From the NCBI RefSeq assembly GCF_009689585.1, contig NZ_AP018694.1:2061001-2125000 (forward strand): a stretch of 64,000 bases of DNA. Direction: 5' to 3'. This stretch comes from Aquipluma nitroreducens. Lineage in GTDB: Bacteria; Bacteroidota; Bacteroidia; Bacteroidales; Prolixibacteraceae. The first letter of the stretch is position 1. The number at the start of each line of letters is the position of its first letter. Below, piece by piece: positions 9,638-17,810 of this stretch. Under the pieces are notes generated by a model. That model was not told where the DNA came from. It did not search any database and was given only the letters and a program-made list of their open reading frames with translations. The translations under genes and the position numbers were made by a program.

Positions 9638-9670
9638 TATTCTTTGCCGTCTGCTTTAGCTGACGGGCAT
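9638..9670 (-). repeat. REP-like hairpin, copy 2 (inverted partner of copy 1)
   Basis: On the minus strand this reads ATGCCCGTC, a loop, GACGGCAAAGAATA: the same layout as the other copies, with one change in the tail (GAATA for GGATA). Its tail faces the tail of copy 1 across 38 bases. This is the arrangement of bacterial paired REP elements (BIME). Confidence 0.75.
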
Positions 9671-9678
9671 CAAAAAGA

Positions 9679-10836
9679 CTACTTTTTCTCCGGAATCAGA
9701 TTCACTACAACCCGAACCAACAAAATCAAAATCAAAAAGTAAACTGCCGGATTAAATTGTTGCCCAGCCACAAACGAAAGAATTAATAGAGCTCCGGATA
9801 GCCAGAAATAGTAGCGTGCCTGGGGTCTCCATTTCTTAACAGCCCACAATCCGGCAAAAAACAGGTTCAGCGGAAATGCCCACAACAAATTGTAATTCGG
9901 GCTCATCGCCGGATGCTCCGAATATAAAGTGAACCAGCCAATGATTAGTCCGGCAAACCCGCTCAATCCAAGCAACCAATAATCCAGCCAGTCAATTCTC
10001 TTTTTCTGAAGAAAGCTACGAACCGAAAATGCAGCAATAATCAGGAACAAAATACCGAAAACGATAGCAGGCCAAGGCCAATCAGAATTGAGTTTAGAAT
10101 TCGGATATTCACGTAAAGTACGGGTTTCAAGAACCAACGGTTGAGGTTTTCCATCGACCGTAATTTCAGCTTTGGCAAACTGATCTTTCAGGTAATCGGG
10201 CAAAAACATTTGACCATATGCCGAAACCGGCTGATCTGCCTTTTTGCCGACCAAAAGGTCGATGCCCAGATCGAACCAACGAAACGAATGATGAAATTTT
10301 TTGATCAGGTCACGGTAGCTTTCTGTAGGATGGTTATCGGTAAATTGAATTGGCTCTCCGGCGTTACGTTCAATCATGTCGCGAACACGGGTCGCACAAT
10401 TGTCCATAAAGAAATTGTATCGGTACACCCGGTTTTCGGGTTTAGCATTTTCGAGCAATGCCTGAAAAAGTTTGTTCTTCCCTTCCGTGGTAAGGTTGAG
10501 CACCTGTTCGTACACACTACGCTTTTCTTCGTCGTACTGTGGCAACCAGCTTTTAAACCGTTCTCCTCCCATGGCATAATCCGTCTGGCCTTTGGCAAAG
10601 CGATACATAAAATTTGGTGTCTCGAAACTGAAAAGACCGTAATTGAACACAGCATCCAGATTCAAAGTTGGATCGGCAATGCGAATGGCAGAGTGTCCAT
10701 ACCACTCGCCCACATCGGTACCCGGATCGCAAGTCAAAATACTAACCGTTGCTTCCGGACTTAGTTGTTGTGCACTAACTTTGGACTGAAAAATCAGCAA
10801 TGAAAGTACGATCAGGAAAAAATAACGAATTTGCAT
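9679..10836 (-). CDS. DUF4105 / Lnb N-terminal-domain membrane protein
   Basis: A 385-residue protein with a signal peptide (residues 1-22, cut near VSA-QQ), a periplasmic DUF4105 domain (about 30-250) and four C-terminal membrane helices (about 254-275, 287-308, 317-333, 345-380). DUF4105 is the domain of the lipoprotein intramolecular acyltransferase Lnb and has an NlpC/P60-like catalytic layout. The conserved His (EWYGHSAIRI) and Cys (FFMDNCATRVRD) are both present, so the protein is probably an active thiol acyltransferase or hydrolase in the envelope. Bacteroidota homologues are uncharacterised, so lipoprotein acylation is only a suggestion. A perfect TATCTTTG box lies 20 bases upstream of the ATG. 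It is single-gene, with REP-like repeats after the stop. Confidence 0.85.
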   Translation of the reverse strand: MQIRYFFLIVLSLLIFQSKVSAQQLSPEATVSILTCDPGTDVGEWYGHSAIRIADPTLNLDAVFNYGLFSFETPNFMYRFAKGQTDYAMGGERFKSWLPQYDEEKRSVYEQVLNLTTEGKNKLFQALLENAKPENRVYRYNFFMDNCATRVRDMIERNAGEPIQFTDNHPTESYRDLIKKFHHSFRWFDLGIDLLVGKKADQPVSAYGQMFLPDYLKDQFAKAEITVDGKPQPLVLETRTLREYPNSKLNSDWPWPAIVFGILFLIIAAFSVRSFLQKKRIDWLDYWLLGLSGFAGLIIGWFTLYSEHPAMSPNYNLLWAFPLNLFFAGLWAVKKWRPQARYYFWLSGALLILSFVAGQQFNPAVYFLILILLVRVVVNLIPEKK

Positions 10837-10855
10837 AATCCCAAAATTTAAGATT

Positions 10856-10863
10856 CAAAGATA
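10856..10863 (-). promoter_or_regulatory. Bacteroidota -7 box for the DUF4105 gene
   Basis: Minus-strand TATCTTTG is a perfect TAnnTTTG match, 20 bases before the ATG at 10836. This supports the annotated start and a leader of only about 13 bases. Confidence 0.5.
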
Positions 10864-11002
10864 GATGTTTTGCGCTTATCATGCAGAAATGATTGATTTA
10901 GGAATTGAATGCAGTTCTATCCGTTTCGCTATTTAGACAGAATAAAAATAGCAAGTTTGCCCAAAATTTGATAATATTGTCGTTCGTTTTAAAAAGAGAG
11001 AT

Positions 11003-12292
11003 ATGGGATGCAGTGGATGCAACACAAATAATGACCTTGACAGACCAGCCATGCTTGGCGTTTATGATTGGCTCGACGATATACCTGATACAACAAACGA
11101 ATCGAACATTGTCGAAATACGGTTCAAAGGAACCCGGAAAGAGTTCTTTCTGAATGAAGAAGGTATTCATCTGAAACGTGACGAGTTAGTCGTTGTTTCC
11201 TGTTCACCAGGACATGATGTTGGAGCCGTTTCGCTTACAGGGAAGCTGGCCGAACTTCAGTTTAAACGGAAAGTAAAAAAACCGGAACGCTACGAATGGA
11301 ATAAGATTTACCGTAAAGCGACCCCAACCGATGTAATTAAATGGGAAGAAGCCAAAGCCCGCGAAAACAAAGTGATGATTCGTGCCCGTCAATTGGCCAA
11401 CGAACTGAAGTTGAACATGAAGATTGGCGATGTGGAGTTTCGTGGCGATAACAACAAAGCTATTTTCTATTACATTGCCGACGACCGTGTCGATTTCCGG
11501 GAGTTGATTAAACTGTACGCCAGAGAATTTGCCATCAAAATAGAGATGAAGCAAATTGGCGCCCGTCAGGAAGCTGGCCGGATTGGCGGAATTGGTTCAT
11601 GCGGACGTGCTTTGTGCTGCTCAACCTGGAGAACCGACTTTTCGAGTGTAACTTCGGATGCAGCCATCAAACAGGGATTGTCGCCCAATGCCGAAAAAAT
11701 GGCAGGTCGATGCGGCAAATTGAAATGCTGCCTGACCTACGAACTCGATCATTACCTCGAAGCTCTGGAAGATTTTCCGCACGAATTATTGGCTATTGAA
11801 ACCGACAAAGGATTGGCACGCCACTTCAAAACCGATATTCTTCAGAAAAAAGTTTGGTACAGCTACTCACAATCTGATGGAGGCCGGGTTTTTGTGCTCG
11901 ATCTGGAAGATGTCAAAAAATTCCTGAACATGAACAAGCGTGGCCAAAAGCCATCGTTCGAAGGATACAACGAGCCTGAAGCCAAGAAGGAAAATATGAT
12001 GAATGTTGGCGAATTGGATCAGAAGTATTTCGACAAACCGGTAGTAAAGAAAAACCGCAACAACCGAAACCGGAGACCAAACCGACCTCCGGAAGGAAAA
12101 GTTCAGGAAGTCAGGGCTCAGGAGAACAAACCCCAGGGAAATAGGCCAGTGGTGAATAAAGCCAGTGAGAACAGAACAAGCGAGAACAAGCCGAATGAAA
12201 ATCGCCAACATCGGAACAGGCCAAGACCGAACCGCAATCGGCCGCAGGTAAACAAAGGCCCAAGACCTGATAATACAGCACCAAAGGAGTAA
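11003..12292 (+). CDS. PSP1-domain protein, RicT (YaaT)-like
   Basis: A 429-residue cytoplasmic protein. The N-terminus MGCSGCNT carries a CxxC. The PSP1 domain (about 40-290) includes FKGTRKEFFLNEEGIHLKRDE, the ARENKVMIRARQLA region, FYYIADDRVDFRELIK, GARQEAGRIGGIGSCGRALCC and GRCGKLKCCL. In Bacillus RicT these cysteines help bind an Fe-S cluster, and the RicTAF complex modulates RNA processing. Bacteroidota homologues are widespread but their role is not settled. After residue about 335 comes a long, low-complexity, basic Asn/Arg/Pro-rich tail, probably disordered and able to bind nucleic acid. A perfect bidirectional hairpin ends the gene. In many relatives it sits beside holB/gldH; those genes are not here. 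Confidence 0.9.
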   Translation: MGCSGCNTNNDLDRPAMLGVYDWLDDIPDTTNESNIVEIRFKGTRKEFFLNEEGIHLKRDELVVVSCSPGHDVGAVSLTGKLAELQFKRKVKKPERYEWNKIYRKATPTDVIKWEEAKARENKVMIRARQLANELKLNMKIGDVEFRGDNNKAIFYYIADDRVDFRELIKLYAREFAIKIEMKQIGARQEAGRIGGIGSCGRALCCSTWRTDFSSVTSDAAIKQGLSPNAEKMAGRCGKLKCCLTYELDHYLEALEDFPHELLAIETDKGLARHFKTDILQKKVWYSYSQSDGGRVFVLDLEDVKKFLNMNKRGQKPSFEGYNEPEAKKENMMNVGELDQKYFDKPVVKKNRNNRNRRPNRPPEGKVQEVRAQENKPQGNRPVVNKASENRTSENKPNENRQHRNRPRPNRNRPQVNKGPRPDNTAPKE

Positions 12293-12307
12293 AAAAATAG
12301 AAGCATT

Positions 12308-12344
12308 TTAGTGATCGGGTGACTTAAAGTCACCCGATCACTAA
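12308..12344. terminator. Bidirectional terminator between convergent genes
   Basis: Two perfect 18-base arms (12308-12325 and 12327-12344) around a single central base lie between the end of the RicT-like gene (+) and the end of mevalonate kinase (-). They are A/T-flanked on both sides, as expected for a shared terminator. Confidence 0.75.
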
Positions 12345-12346
12345 TT

Positions 12347-13261
12347 TCAACCCACCATCAACAATTCAATTCCACGTTTCTTCGACCACTGATCGAGAAC
12401 ATCCTGCGATTCGGCAAAAGCCAGTAAATAACCACCACCGCCCGACCCCAGCAATTTGATGTACACTTTCTCGCAGTGTGCGAAGGAAATTACCCGATGA
12501 AAACCAGCGGGAATCATCTCGTGAAAATGATAGACCTGAAACTTGACCAATTGCGCTAAGTAAGAGAAGAATTTCTCCATATCCCCACTAAGTAACGACT
12601 CAATACAGCCATTATTCGCCGGCATAAACTGCTGTTGGAAAGCCAGTTCAAATTCCGGCAAGTTAAAAAGATCGATAAAATGCTGAACCAAAGGGCCTGT
12701 TGCTCCGGTAGTTTTGGTATCGATTAAAGCCATTGCCAATCCGGATTTGCCCATGTCAAATTCAATCGGACAAATTTGCTTTTTCGAGTCGATTAAAATG
12801 GGTTTATTCAGAAACGAAATCAACGGATCAAGACCTGAGCTTTTCCCATGAAAATAGCTTTCAAGTATCGAAAAATCAGCTTTTAAGATTTCAGGAGCGA
12901 GTTCCTCTTTCGGAACAGAATTTACTGCATAACGGCTAAAAAGTGCCGCCACCAATGCTCCTGAGCTGCCAAGTCCATATTGCTGTGGAATGTTTGAATG
13001 AAAGAACAGTCCCTGATCAAGATCACTTTCAAACCTGTCCAGATCGAACGGATAATTCAACGGATGAGCAGTATCTAACGATTTCAGATACTCGTAAAAT
13101 TTCCTGATTTCAGTAACGCTTTCCAAATGAGTCTGATCCAAGTCAAAATCCAGATAACCTGAAAACTTTGGAAACGGAACTGACAGAGCCATCGCATCGT
13201 AAATCAGTCCGTATTCGCCAAACAGAAGAAATTTTGAGTTAAATGCAGTTCCAAATTCCAT
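12347..13261 (-). CDS. mvk: Mevalonate kinase
   Basis: A 304-residue GHMP-superfamily kinase that phosphorylates mevalonate to 5-phosphomevalonate. Motif 1 is near the N-terminus (KFLLFGEYGLIYDAMAL), motif 2 is the phosphate-binding loop PQQYGLGSSGALVAA (93-105), the catalytic Asp is in HGKSSGLDPLIS (D145), and motif 3 is KLLGSGGGGYLLAF near the C-terminus. The HGKxSGxD motif is typical of mevalonate kinases. It is the last gene of the minus-strand run fni-hmgR-GYDIA-mvaD-mvk, separated from mvaD by a 78-base spacer holding an inverted repeat. It is the only clear mevalonate kinase here; the neighbouring GYDIA kinase presumably does the second phosphorylation. Confidence 0.9.
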   Translation of the reverse strand: MEFGTAFNSKFLLFGEYGLIYDAMALSVPFPKFSGYLDFDLDQTHLESVTEIRKFYEYLKSLDTAHPLNYPFDLDRFESDLDQGLFFHSNIPQQYGLGSSGALVAALFSRYAVNSVPKEELAPEILKADFSILESYFHGKSSGLDPLISFLNKPILIDSKKQICPIEFDMGKSGLAMALIDTKTTGATGPLVQHFIDLFNLPEFELAFQQQFMPANNGCIESLLSGDMEKFFSYLAQLVKFQVYHFHEMIPAGFHRVISFAHCEKVYIKLLGSGGGGYLLAFAESQDVLDQWSKKRGIELLMVG

Positions 13262-13287
13262 ATTTCATATTTTGTTGCGGGTTACGA

Positions 13288-13341
13288 GATACGCGTTACG
13301 GGTTTTTCCCAACTCGTAACACGAAACCCGTAACTCGTATC
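13288..13341. repeat. Inverted repeat between mvaD and mevalonate kinase genes
   Basis: The arms 13288-13305 and 13324-13341 match at 17 of 18 positions around an 18-base loop, and the loop itself repeats the ACTCGTAACACG theme. The right arm overlaps the mvaD stop codon. Palindromic intergenic repeats rich in GTTACGGGTT/CTCGTAAC are common in Bacteroidota; no T tract makes it a clear terminator. Confidence 0.55.
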
Positions 13342-14389
13342 AGTTATTTAATCTTTCCGGTCTTGTGCCAATCCGGTCATCAATCCACTTTCCGTTCTCG
13401 CAGAAAGCCAACAATTCGCTTTCAATGAAAGCCTTCACCTCTGGCTCATTCTCCTGAAAATAAAGTAAATGAATGTTTGGCCCGGCATCGATGGTAAAAC
13501 AAACCGGGATCTGCGATTTTTCGCGAAAGCGCCGAATCCTGTTGATCAGTTCCAGACTGTTTGGTTTTAGCAACAAAAACGACGGGTTTGAAGTCATCAT
13601 CATCGCATGCAAACTCAGCGCCTCGTTTTCAACCACGGCAATGAATTTTTCCAGATCGCCGGTGAGCAAAGCCAGATAAAGTTCATTGATGTTTTGGTGC
13701 GCCTGTGCAATGCGCGAACGCTGATAGTGGTGGTCGTCCATCAACCGGTGGCCAACCGAACTGGAAACTTCCTTCGTTCCCGAATCAACCATCAGGATGG
13801 CATCCCGAAGACCTGAAAATACCGGATGAACGCCATCCAATAACGGGATTGCATGGTAGTCGCTGCTTGACTCAAACAATTGAGTTTCTCCCCATATCGA
13901 AAAGCCCGGATACACCGAGCGGCAAGCGCTTCCGCTACCCATGCGCGCCAGTTCCGAAGCCTTTTGCCAAAACTCAAAACTGTCCGTTTCCCTTCCTGAA
14001 TGCATAAAATCCAACTCGGTTAAACACAAAGCCATCGCCCCAAACGATGAAGCCGACGAAGCAATTCCGGCCGAATGCGGAAAACTATTGTGACTGTGAA
14101 TCCTAAAATTGTATTTATTTATCCACGTAAACTGACTGGAAACGTGATTTAGGTAGTTTTCAATACGTTCGCCAAACGGGCTTTCCACTCCTTCAAAATA
14201 GTACGCCACCTTTTTGTCTCCATCTTTATGCAATTCCACCGATGTTTCGGTAAAAGCATTGCGAAGCACAAAACTCAGCGACGGGTTCATCGGTTTCTGG
14301 AAATCGCGTTTGCCCCAGTATTTCACCAAAGCAATATTCGACGGGCATCGCCACCCACTCCGATGAATATGTTTTGTATTTCCTGTCAT
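13340..14389 (-). CDS. mvaD: Diphosphomevalonate decarboxylase
   Basis: A 349-residue GHMP-fold enzyme that converts 5-diphosphomevalonate with ATP to isopentenyl diphosphate, CO2 and phosphate. Diagnostic features are the N-terminal PSNIALVKYWGKRD (residues 17-29), the phosphate loop PHSAGIASSASSFGAMA (104-120), the GSGSACRSVYPGF motif (151-163) and a C-terminal FTIDAGPNIHLLY segment with the catalytic Asp. All of these are characteristic of this enzyme and separate it from mevalonate kinase. Its ATG overlaps the stop of the upstream GYDIA kinase (ATGA), which indicates translational coupling. The length is typical (about 330-400). Confidence 0.95.
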   Translation of the reverse strand: MTGNTKHIHRSGWRCPSNIALVKYWGKRDFQKPMNPSLSFVLRNAFTETSVELHKDGDKKVAYYFEGVESPFGERIENYLNHVSSQFTWINKYNFRIHSHNSFPHSAGIASSASSFGAMALCLTELDFMHSGRETDSFEFWQKASELARMGSGSACRSVYPGFSIWGETQLFESSSDYHAIPLLDGVHPVFSGLRDAILMVDSGTKEVSSSVGHRLMDDHHYQRSRIAQAHQNINELYLALLTGDLEKFIAVVENEALSLHAMMMTSNPSFLLLKPNSLELINRIRRFREKSQIPVCFTIDAGPNIHLLYFQENEPEVKAFIESELLAFCENGKWIDDRIGTRPERLNN

Positions 14390-15336
14390 CTTTTCAAAAT
14401 CAAATCACCCCATTTAAACACTGTCTTCAATCCTTTGTTTTCAAAGTATTGTCTTACCCCTGAAAAAGGCAAAGAGGTTGAAGCCAGAAAAAAATCACCA
14501 CCCCAAGCCCCGAGCGATTTAATTTCACCTTTAAAATCAGCGAAGAACTCGGGTTTAATTGGTAATCGCCCTGTTACATCGCTAATTAGCTTTTCGTGTT
14601 GCCGAATCAAAAGGTTAAATTCATCCTGATCATCGCACCGGGAAAATTCACCTGCCAATGCCGATCCTTCTTCAATCTGCTGAGCCGAAACTTTTCTCTC
14701 CTTTAAGAAATCACTGACCGCTGTTGCCGTTTTCTTCTTTATTCCGGAATACACCAGAAACAATTGATCAGAAAACGGATAATTCAACGAAATAGTCTCA
14801 ACCGGTTTACTGCGCGTGTAAAAAATCGGTCCGTCAGCTGTGGCGCAGGCAATATCGAAACCTGAACCTTTAAAAACCAAGTCGTTCAAGACAAAAGGGT
14901 CAACTCCCGTCCATTGCGAAAGCAAACTAATCAGCGTGCTGCTGCTGCCAAAACCCCACTCAGGATTAGATTCCAGTATGGTTTCGAAATTTGTTCCAGA
15001 TTTTGGTGCAAATTCAGGATTCAGGCTTTTTATCGTTTTAAAAATCTGGCTGAGCGATTCGGCCTTCTCCGGATGACTCGTACTTATAACCGAAAAATCA
15101 TTTGGGTTCAATTCGCATGAAAACCAAGCCCTTCCATCGTAAAGAGCCAGCCATACAAGAGATTTAGGCGTATTCGTTTCAGAAACAGTCAACTGCTGAC
15201 CAACGTTCAATGGTAGCGCAATTGCCTTCGCCCCGTGAAGAACCAAATATTCACCGGTTAAAAGCAATTTGCCATTGGCGTGATATGTAGAAAGAATAGA
15301 CAATAGATACCAGATTTTAGAACAAAGATTGGGCAC
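14386..15336 (-). CDS. GYDIA-family GHMP kinase, probable phosphomevalonate kinase
   Basis: A GHMP kinase of about 305-316 residues. The N-terminal motif HANGKLLLTGEYLVLHGAKA, the phosphate loop PEWGFGSSSTLISLL and SGFDIACA (the family's name motif GYDIA, here GFDIA) are all clear. Bacteroidota with a mevalonate pathway often lack a classical phosphomevalonate kinase and keep this family in the cluster, so the second phosphorylation is the likely role (inference from context). The longest frame starts with GTG at 15336, but that codon sits inside an inverted repeat (15334-15374). A TTG at 15303, twelve codons before HANGK, fits the family N-terminus better. The stop overlaps the mvaD start by four bases. 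Confidence 0.85.
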   Translation of the reverse strand: MPNLCSKIWYLLSILSTYHANGKLLLTGEYLVLHGAKAIALPLNVGQQLTVSETNTPKSLVWLALYDGRAWFSCELNPNDFSVISTSHPEKAESLSQIFKTIKSLNPEFAPKSGTNFETILESNPEWGFGSSSTLISLLSQWTGVDPFVLNDLVFKGSGFDIACATADGPIFYTRSKPVETISLNYPFSDQLFLVYSGIKKKTATAVSDFLKERKVSAQQIEEGSALAGEFSRCDDQDEFNLLIRQHEKLISDVTGRLPIKPEFFADFKGEIKSLGAWGGDFFLASTSLPFSGVRQYFENKGLKTVFKWGDLILKR

Positions 15337-15374
15337 GAAGGCACAAAGAAATATTTCAACTTTGTGCCTTCGTG
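15334..15374. repeat. Perfect 15-base inverted repeat between hmgR and GYDIA
   Basis: The arms 15334-15348 and 15360-15374 (CACGAAGGCACAAAG and its complement) flank an 11-base loop. The sequence resembles GCACGAAGGCACAAAG-type intergenic repeats found in many Bacteroidota. It overlaps the GTG proposed as the GYDIA start, which argues against that start. Confidence 0.65.
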
Positions 15375-15380
15375 GCTGAA

Positions 15381-16691
15381 TTACTTTTGCAAGTAAGCTT
15401 CAACTGCCGAAAACGACACAGTTTTATCCTGAAAATAGAGTTGTATTTCAGCCCGACTTTCTTCAGGAATATTTAGTTGGTTCATGATATTACTCAAATG
15501 CATTTTCATGTGGCCTTGCTGAATTCCAACTGAAACCAGCGCTTTGACTGCACCAAAGTTGGATGCTAACCCGGCTACAGCCAGATACATCATTAATTCC
15601 GAAGCAGAAGGGTTATCCAAAATCTGCATCGCGAGTTTTGCCAGCGGATGAACCGCAGTTACACCACCAACCACGCCAACAGCCAAAGCCAGTTCAATGC
15701 TAAAGCGGAATTTTCCATCCTGAATTTGCACATCGGTTAACCCTGAATAATTACCATTTCTTGCAGCAAAAGCATGGCCACAAGCCTCAATGGCACGAAA
15801 ATCGTTTCCGGTTGCTACCGTAAGCGCATCGATACCGTTGAAAATCCCTTTGTTGTGGGTTACAGCCCGCGAAACATCGAACTGTGAAATTCGAATCGCC
15901 TGCTCAAACTTCCGGGCGAACTGATGGCATTCCACTTCTGTTTTTCCATCGAGCAAATCAGCAACCGAACATTCTACCCAAGCTCGCACCCGACTTTCAG
16001 GCGTATAGTTCGATAAAATTGCCATGATGATTTCGCATTCGCGTTGGCTGGTCGATACCTTTTCGCTGGTCAGAAAATAATCCTGAAGGCTTTTGCCAAA
16101 CTGCTCCAGACACGAGTTGATGAAGTTTGCTCCCATGGCATCACAGGTTTCAAAACCAGCATCCAACTGATAATAATTCGGCAAAATATGTGGCAACAAT
16201 TTCAGTTCAATCCCGGTAATTCCACCGCCGCGCTCTTCCATCTTTGTCGTCAGGAAAGCACTTTCGGTCAGTAATTTTGATCGGATTTCAGGAAAAAGTG
16301 ATTGTAAATACTCCGGATTTCCATTCCATGTAAAATGAACCTGCCCTTTTTTTTCAGTACCCAAAACTTCAGCATGAAAACCTCCGCGCTTTGCCCAAAA
16401 GCCAGCTGCATTTGCCAAAGCAGCAACCACCGAACTTTCTTCGGAAACCAAAGGGAAAAACAGGTTTTTGCCATTCACCACAAAGTTTGGGACAACGGAA
16501 AACGGAAAAGGAAAACAGGAAATGGGATTCTCACTGAGCTCGTCAATAACTTTTTGAACCGATTGATCAGAAACTTCACAGGACTTTAACCAGTGCTGAA
16601 AATCTGAATCAAAGCCGTATTTCTGAATCAGCGCATCAATGCGCTCTTGTTTATTGTACTTCGAAAACCCTTGTATGATGGAGTTATCCAT
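15381..16691 (-). CDS. Class II hydroxymethylglutaryl-CoA reductase
   Basis: A 436-residue soluble enzyme that interconverts HMG-CoA and mevalonate with NAD(P)H. It is class II, with no membrane anchor. The segment ENPISCFPFPFSVVPNF (54-70), LVSEESSVVAALANAA (81-96, catalytic Glu about 85), the lysine motif THNKGIFNGIDALTVATGNDFRA and the C-terminal GHMKMHLSNI histidine region are all present. Class II enzymes work in the biosynthetic direction when clustered with mevalonate genes, as here, and in the degradative direction in Pseudomonas mevalonii. The start overlaps the end of fni by eight bases, so the two are coupled. HMG-CoA synthase is not in the window. Confidence 0.93.
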   Translation of the reverse strand: MDNSIIQGFSKYNKQERIDALIQKYGFDSDFQHWLKSCEVSDQSVQKVIDELSENPISCFPFPFSVVPNFVVNGKNLFFPLVSEESSVVAALANAAGFWAKRGGFHAEVLGTEKKGQVHFTWNGNPEYLQSLFPEIRSKLLTESAFLTTKMEERGGGITGIELKLLPHILPNYYQLDAGFETCDAMGANFINSCLEQFGKSLQDYFLTSEKVSTSQRECEIIMAILSNYTPESRVRAWVECSVADLLDGKTEVECHQFARKFEQAIRISQFDVSRAVTHNKGIFNGIDALTVATGNDFRAIEACGHAFAARNGNYSGLTDVQIQDGKFRFSIELALAVGVVGGVTAVHPLAKLAMQILDNPSASELMMYLAVAGLASNFGAVKALVSVGIQQGHMKMHLSNIMNQLNIPEESRAEIQLYFQDKTVSFSAVEAYLQK

Positions 16692-17691
16692 GATAATCGG
16701 GATTAATTTTCAAATATGCTTTCGCCAGGCTCAGTACTTGAATTTGATTTTGGAGAAAGTTTTGGAGCGATTCGTAATTTTCTGATGCGTGTTTTAAAAC
16801 GGCAGATGCCATGCCAAACACGGCTGGAAGCTGGCTTTTGGAAGTGAGGTAATAGCCATCCAAAGCATTTTGGATACCTCCGGAAATAATCAATTGCCGG
16901 CAAGCTGGATTTGGATTTTCCTTCAGGATTTGGTTGACCGAATCGACCATTTGGCTCGCCGACTGACCCACAAATGCAAACGGCAAGCTGGCGTCCAGCT
17001 TTTGCTGATCGTCGCGCAACATTTCCAGTTTTGAAAAATTGGTTCCTCCGTAAGCGCCAAATTCAATGGCTTCAATCGGCAAAGCAAGCAATTCGCGCAA
17101 GCTTTCAGGGCCAAAACCCTGCCCAACTTCCTTCACGATTACCTTCAGCGAAATCTGATCCAACAGTTGCTGAATGGTCTGCAAAGGCGATTGTTTCAGG
17201 CGGTTTCCTTCGGGCTGGAACCATTCCTGTAGTGGATTGACATGAACAATCAACCCATCGGCCCGCAATTCGCCAACCAAATCAATAATGGCTTGAATAT
17301 TTTTGGAAGCAAGTAATTCTTCGACCTGCGCCACACCCAGATTGGCCCAAAATGGCTGGTCTCCGATTTCATTTCGAAAATCAAAGTCGGCCCAATCGTT
17401 TTTGTTGAACAGGATTTTGCGGCACGATCCCAATCCCATTCCCATTCCAAATTCGCGACAGGCACGGGCAATATTTCCGTTGATCGATCGGGCAACGCCC
17501 GTTCCGCCCGTCATGCTCGAAACCCAGATGGGAGCCTGCAACTTTTTCCCAAGAAAATCGATGCTCAAGTCCGTATTTTCAGGATGGGCAGCCAGTAAAG
17601 GTTCGTAATTGAAACGAAGATCCTGCTCCGAAAGTTTGGTCTGCGATTCGAGTGCCAGTTGAATGTGTTCGAGTTTGCGGTCGGAAGCCAT
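16684..17691 (-). CDS. fni: Type 2 isopentenyl-diphosphate delta-isomerase
   Basis: A 335-residue FMN-dependent TIM-barrel enzyme that interconverts IPP and DMAPP. The family features are RKLEHIQLAL at the N-terminus, PIWVSSMTGGTG (62-73, FMN and substrate loop), GMGMGLGSCRK, the VHVNPLQEWFQPEGNR segment with the conserved NPLQE, and the C-terminal VKEVGQGFG and GGIQNALDG phosphate-binding loops. It is unrelated to the type 1 (Nudix) isomerase. It heads the mevalonate gene run and overlaps hmgR by eight bases. The 119-base gap upstream contains a 14-base tandem repeat and no good TAnnTTTG box, so transcription may continue from the leucine genes. Confidence 0.95.
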   Translation of the reverse strand: MASDRKLEHIQLALESQTKLSEQDLRFNYEPLLAAHPENTDLSIDFLGKKLQAPIWVSSMTGGTGVARSINGNIARACREFGMGMGLGSCRKILFNKNDWADFDFRNEIGDQPFWANLGVAQVEELLASKNIQAIIDLVGELRADGLIVHVNPLQEWFQPEGNRLKQSPLQTIQQLLDQISLKVIVKEVGQGFGPESLRELLALPIEAIEFGAYGGTNFSKLEMLRDDQQKLDASLPFAFVGQSASQMVDSVNQILKENPNPACRQLIISGGIQNALDGYYLTSKSQLPAVFGMASAVLKHASENYESLQNFLQNQIQVLSLAKAYLKINPDYHG

Positions 17692-17696
17692 TAAAA

Positions 17697-17724
17697 ATGA
17701 TGAATTATGAATGATGAATTATGA
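17697..17724. repeat. 14-base tandem duplication
   Basis: ATGATGAATTATGA occurs twice back to back just upstream of the fni start. It is too short and too few in number to be a CRISPR array. AT-rich duplications of this kind are common in Bacteroidota intergenic DNA. Confidence 0.6.
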
Positions 17725-17810
17725 ATGCCAAAACTTTTTGCAAATTACGGAATTTCCGGTTAGCATTATAGCACTTTAGGCACTCCAAACTTTAGCTCAC
17801 TCCAATCTTT

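Noticed and set aside
10141-10764. A 207-codon plus-strand frame
   Set aside because: It is entirely antisense to the DUF4105 gene, which has a signal peptide, catalytic motifs and a promoter.
17697-17724. Possible CRISPR or iteron repeats
   Set aside because: Only two copies of a 14-base unit without spacers; a simple tandem duplication.
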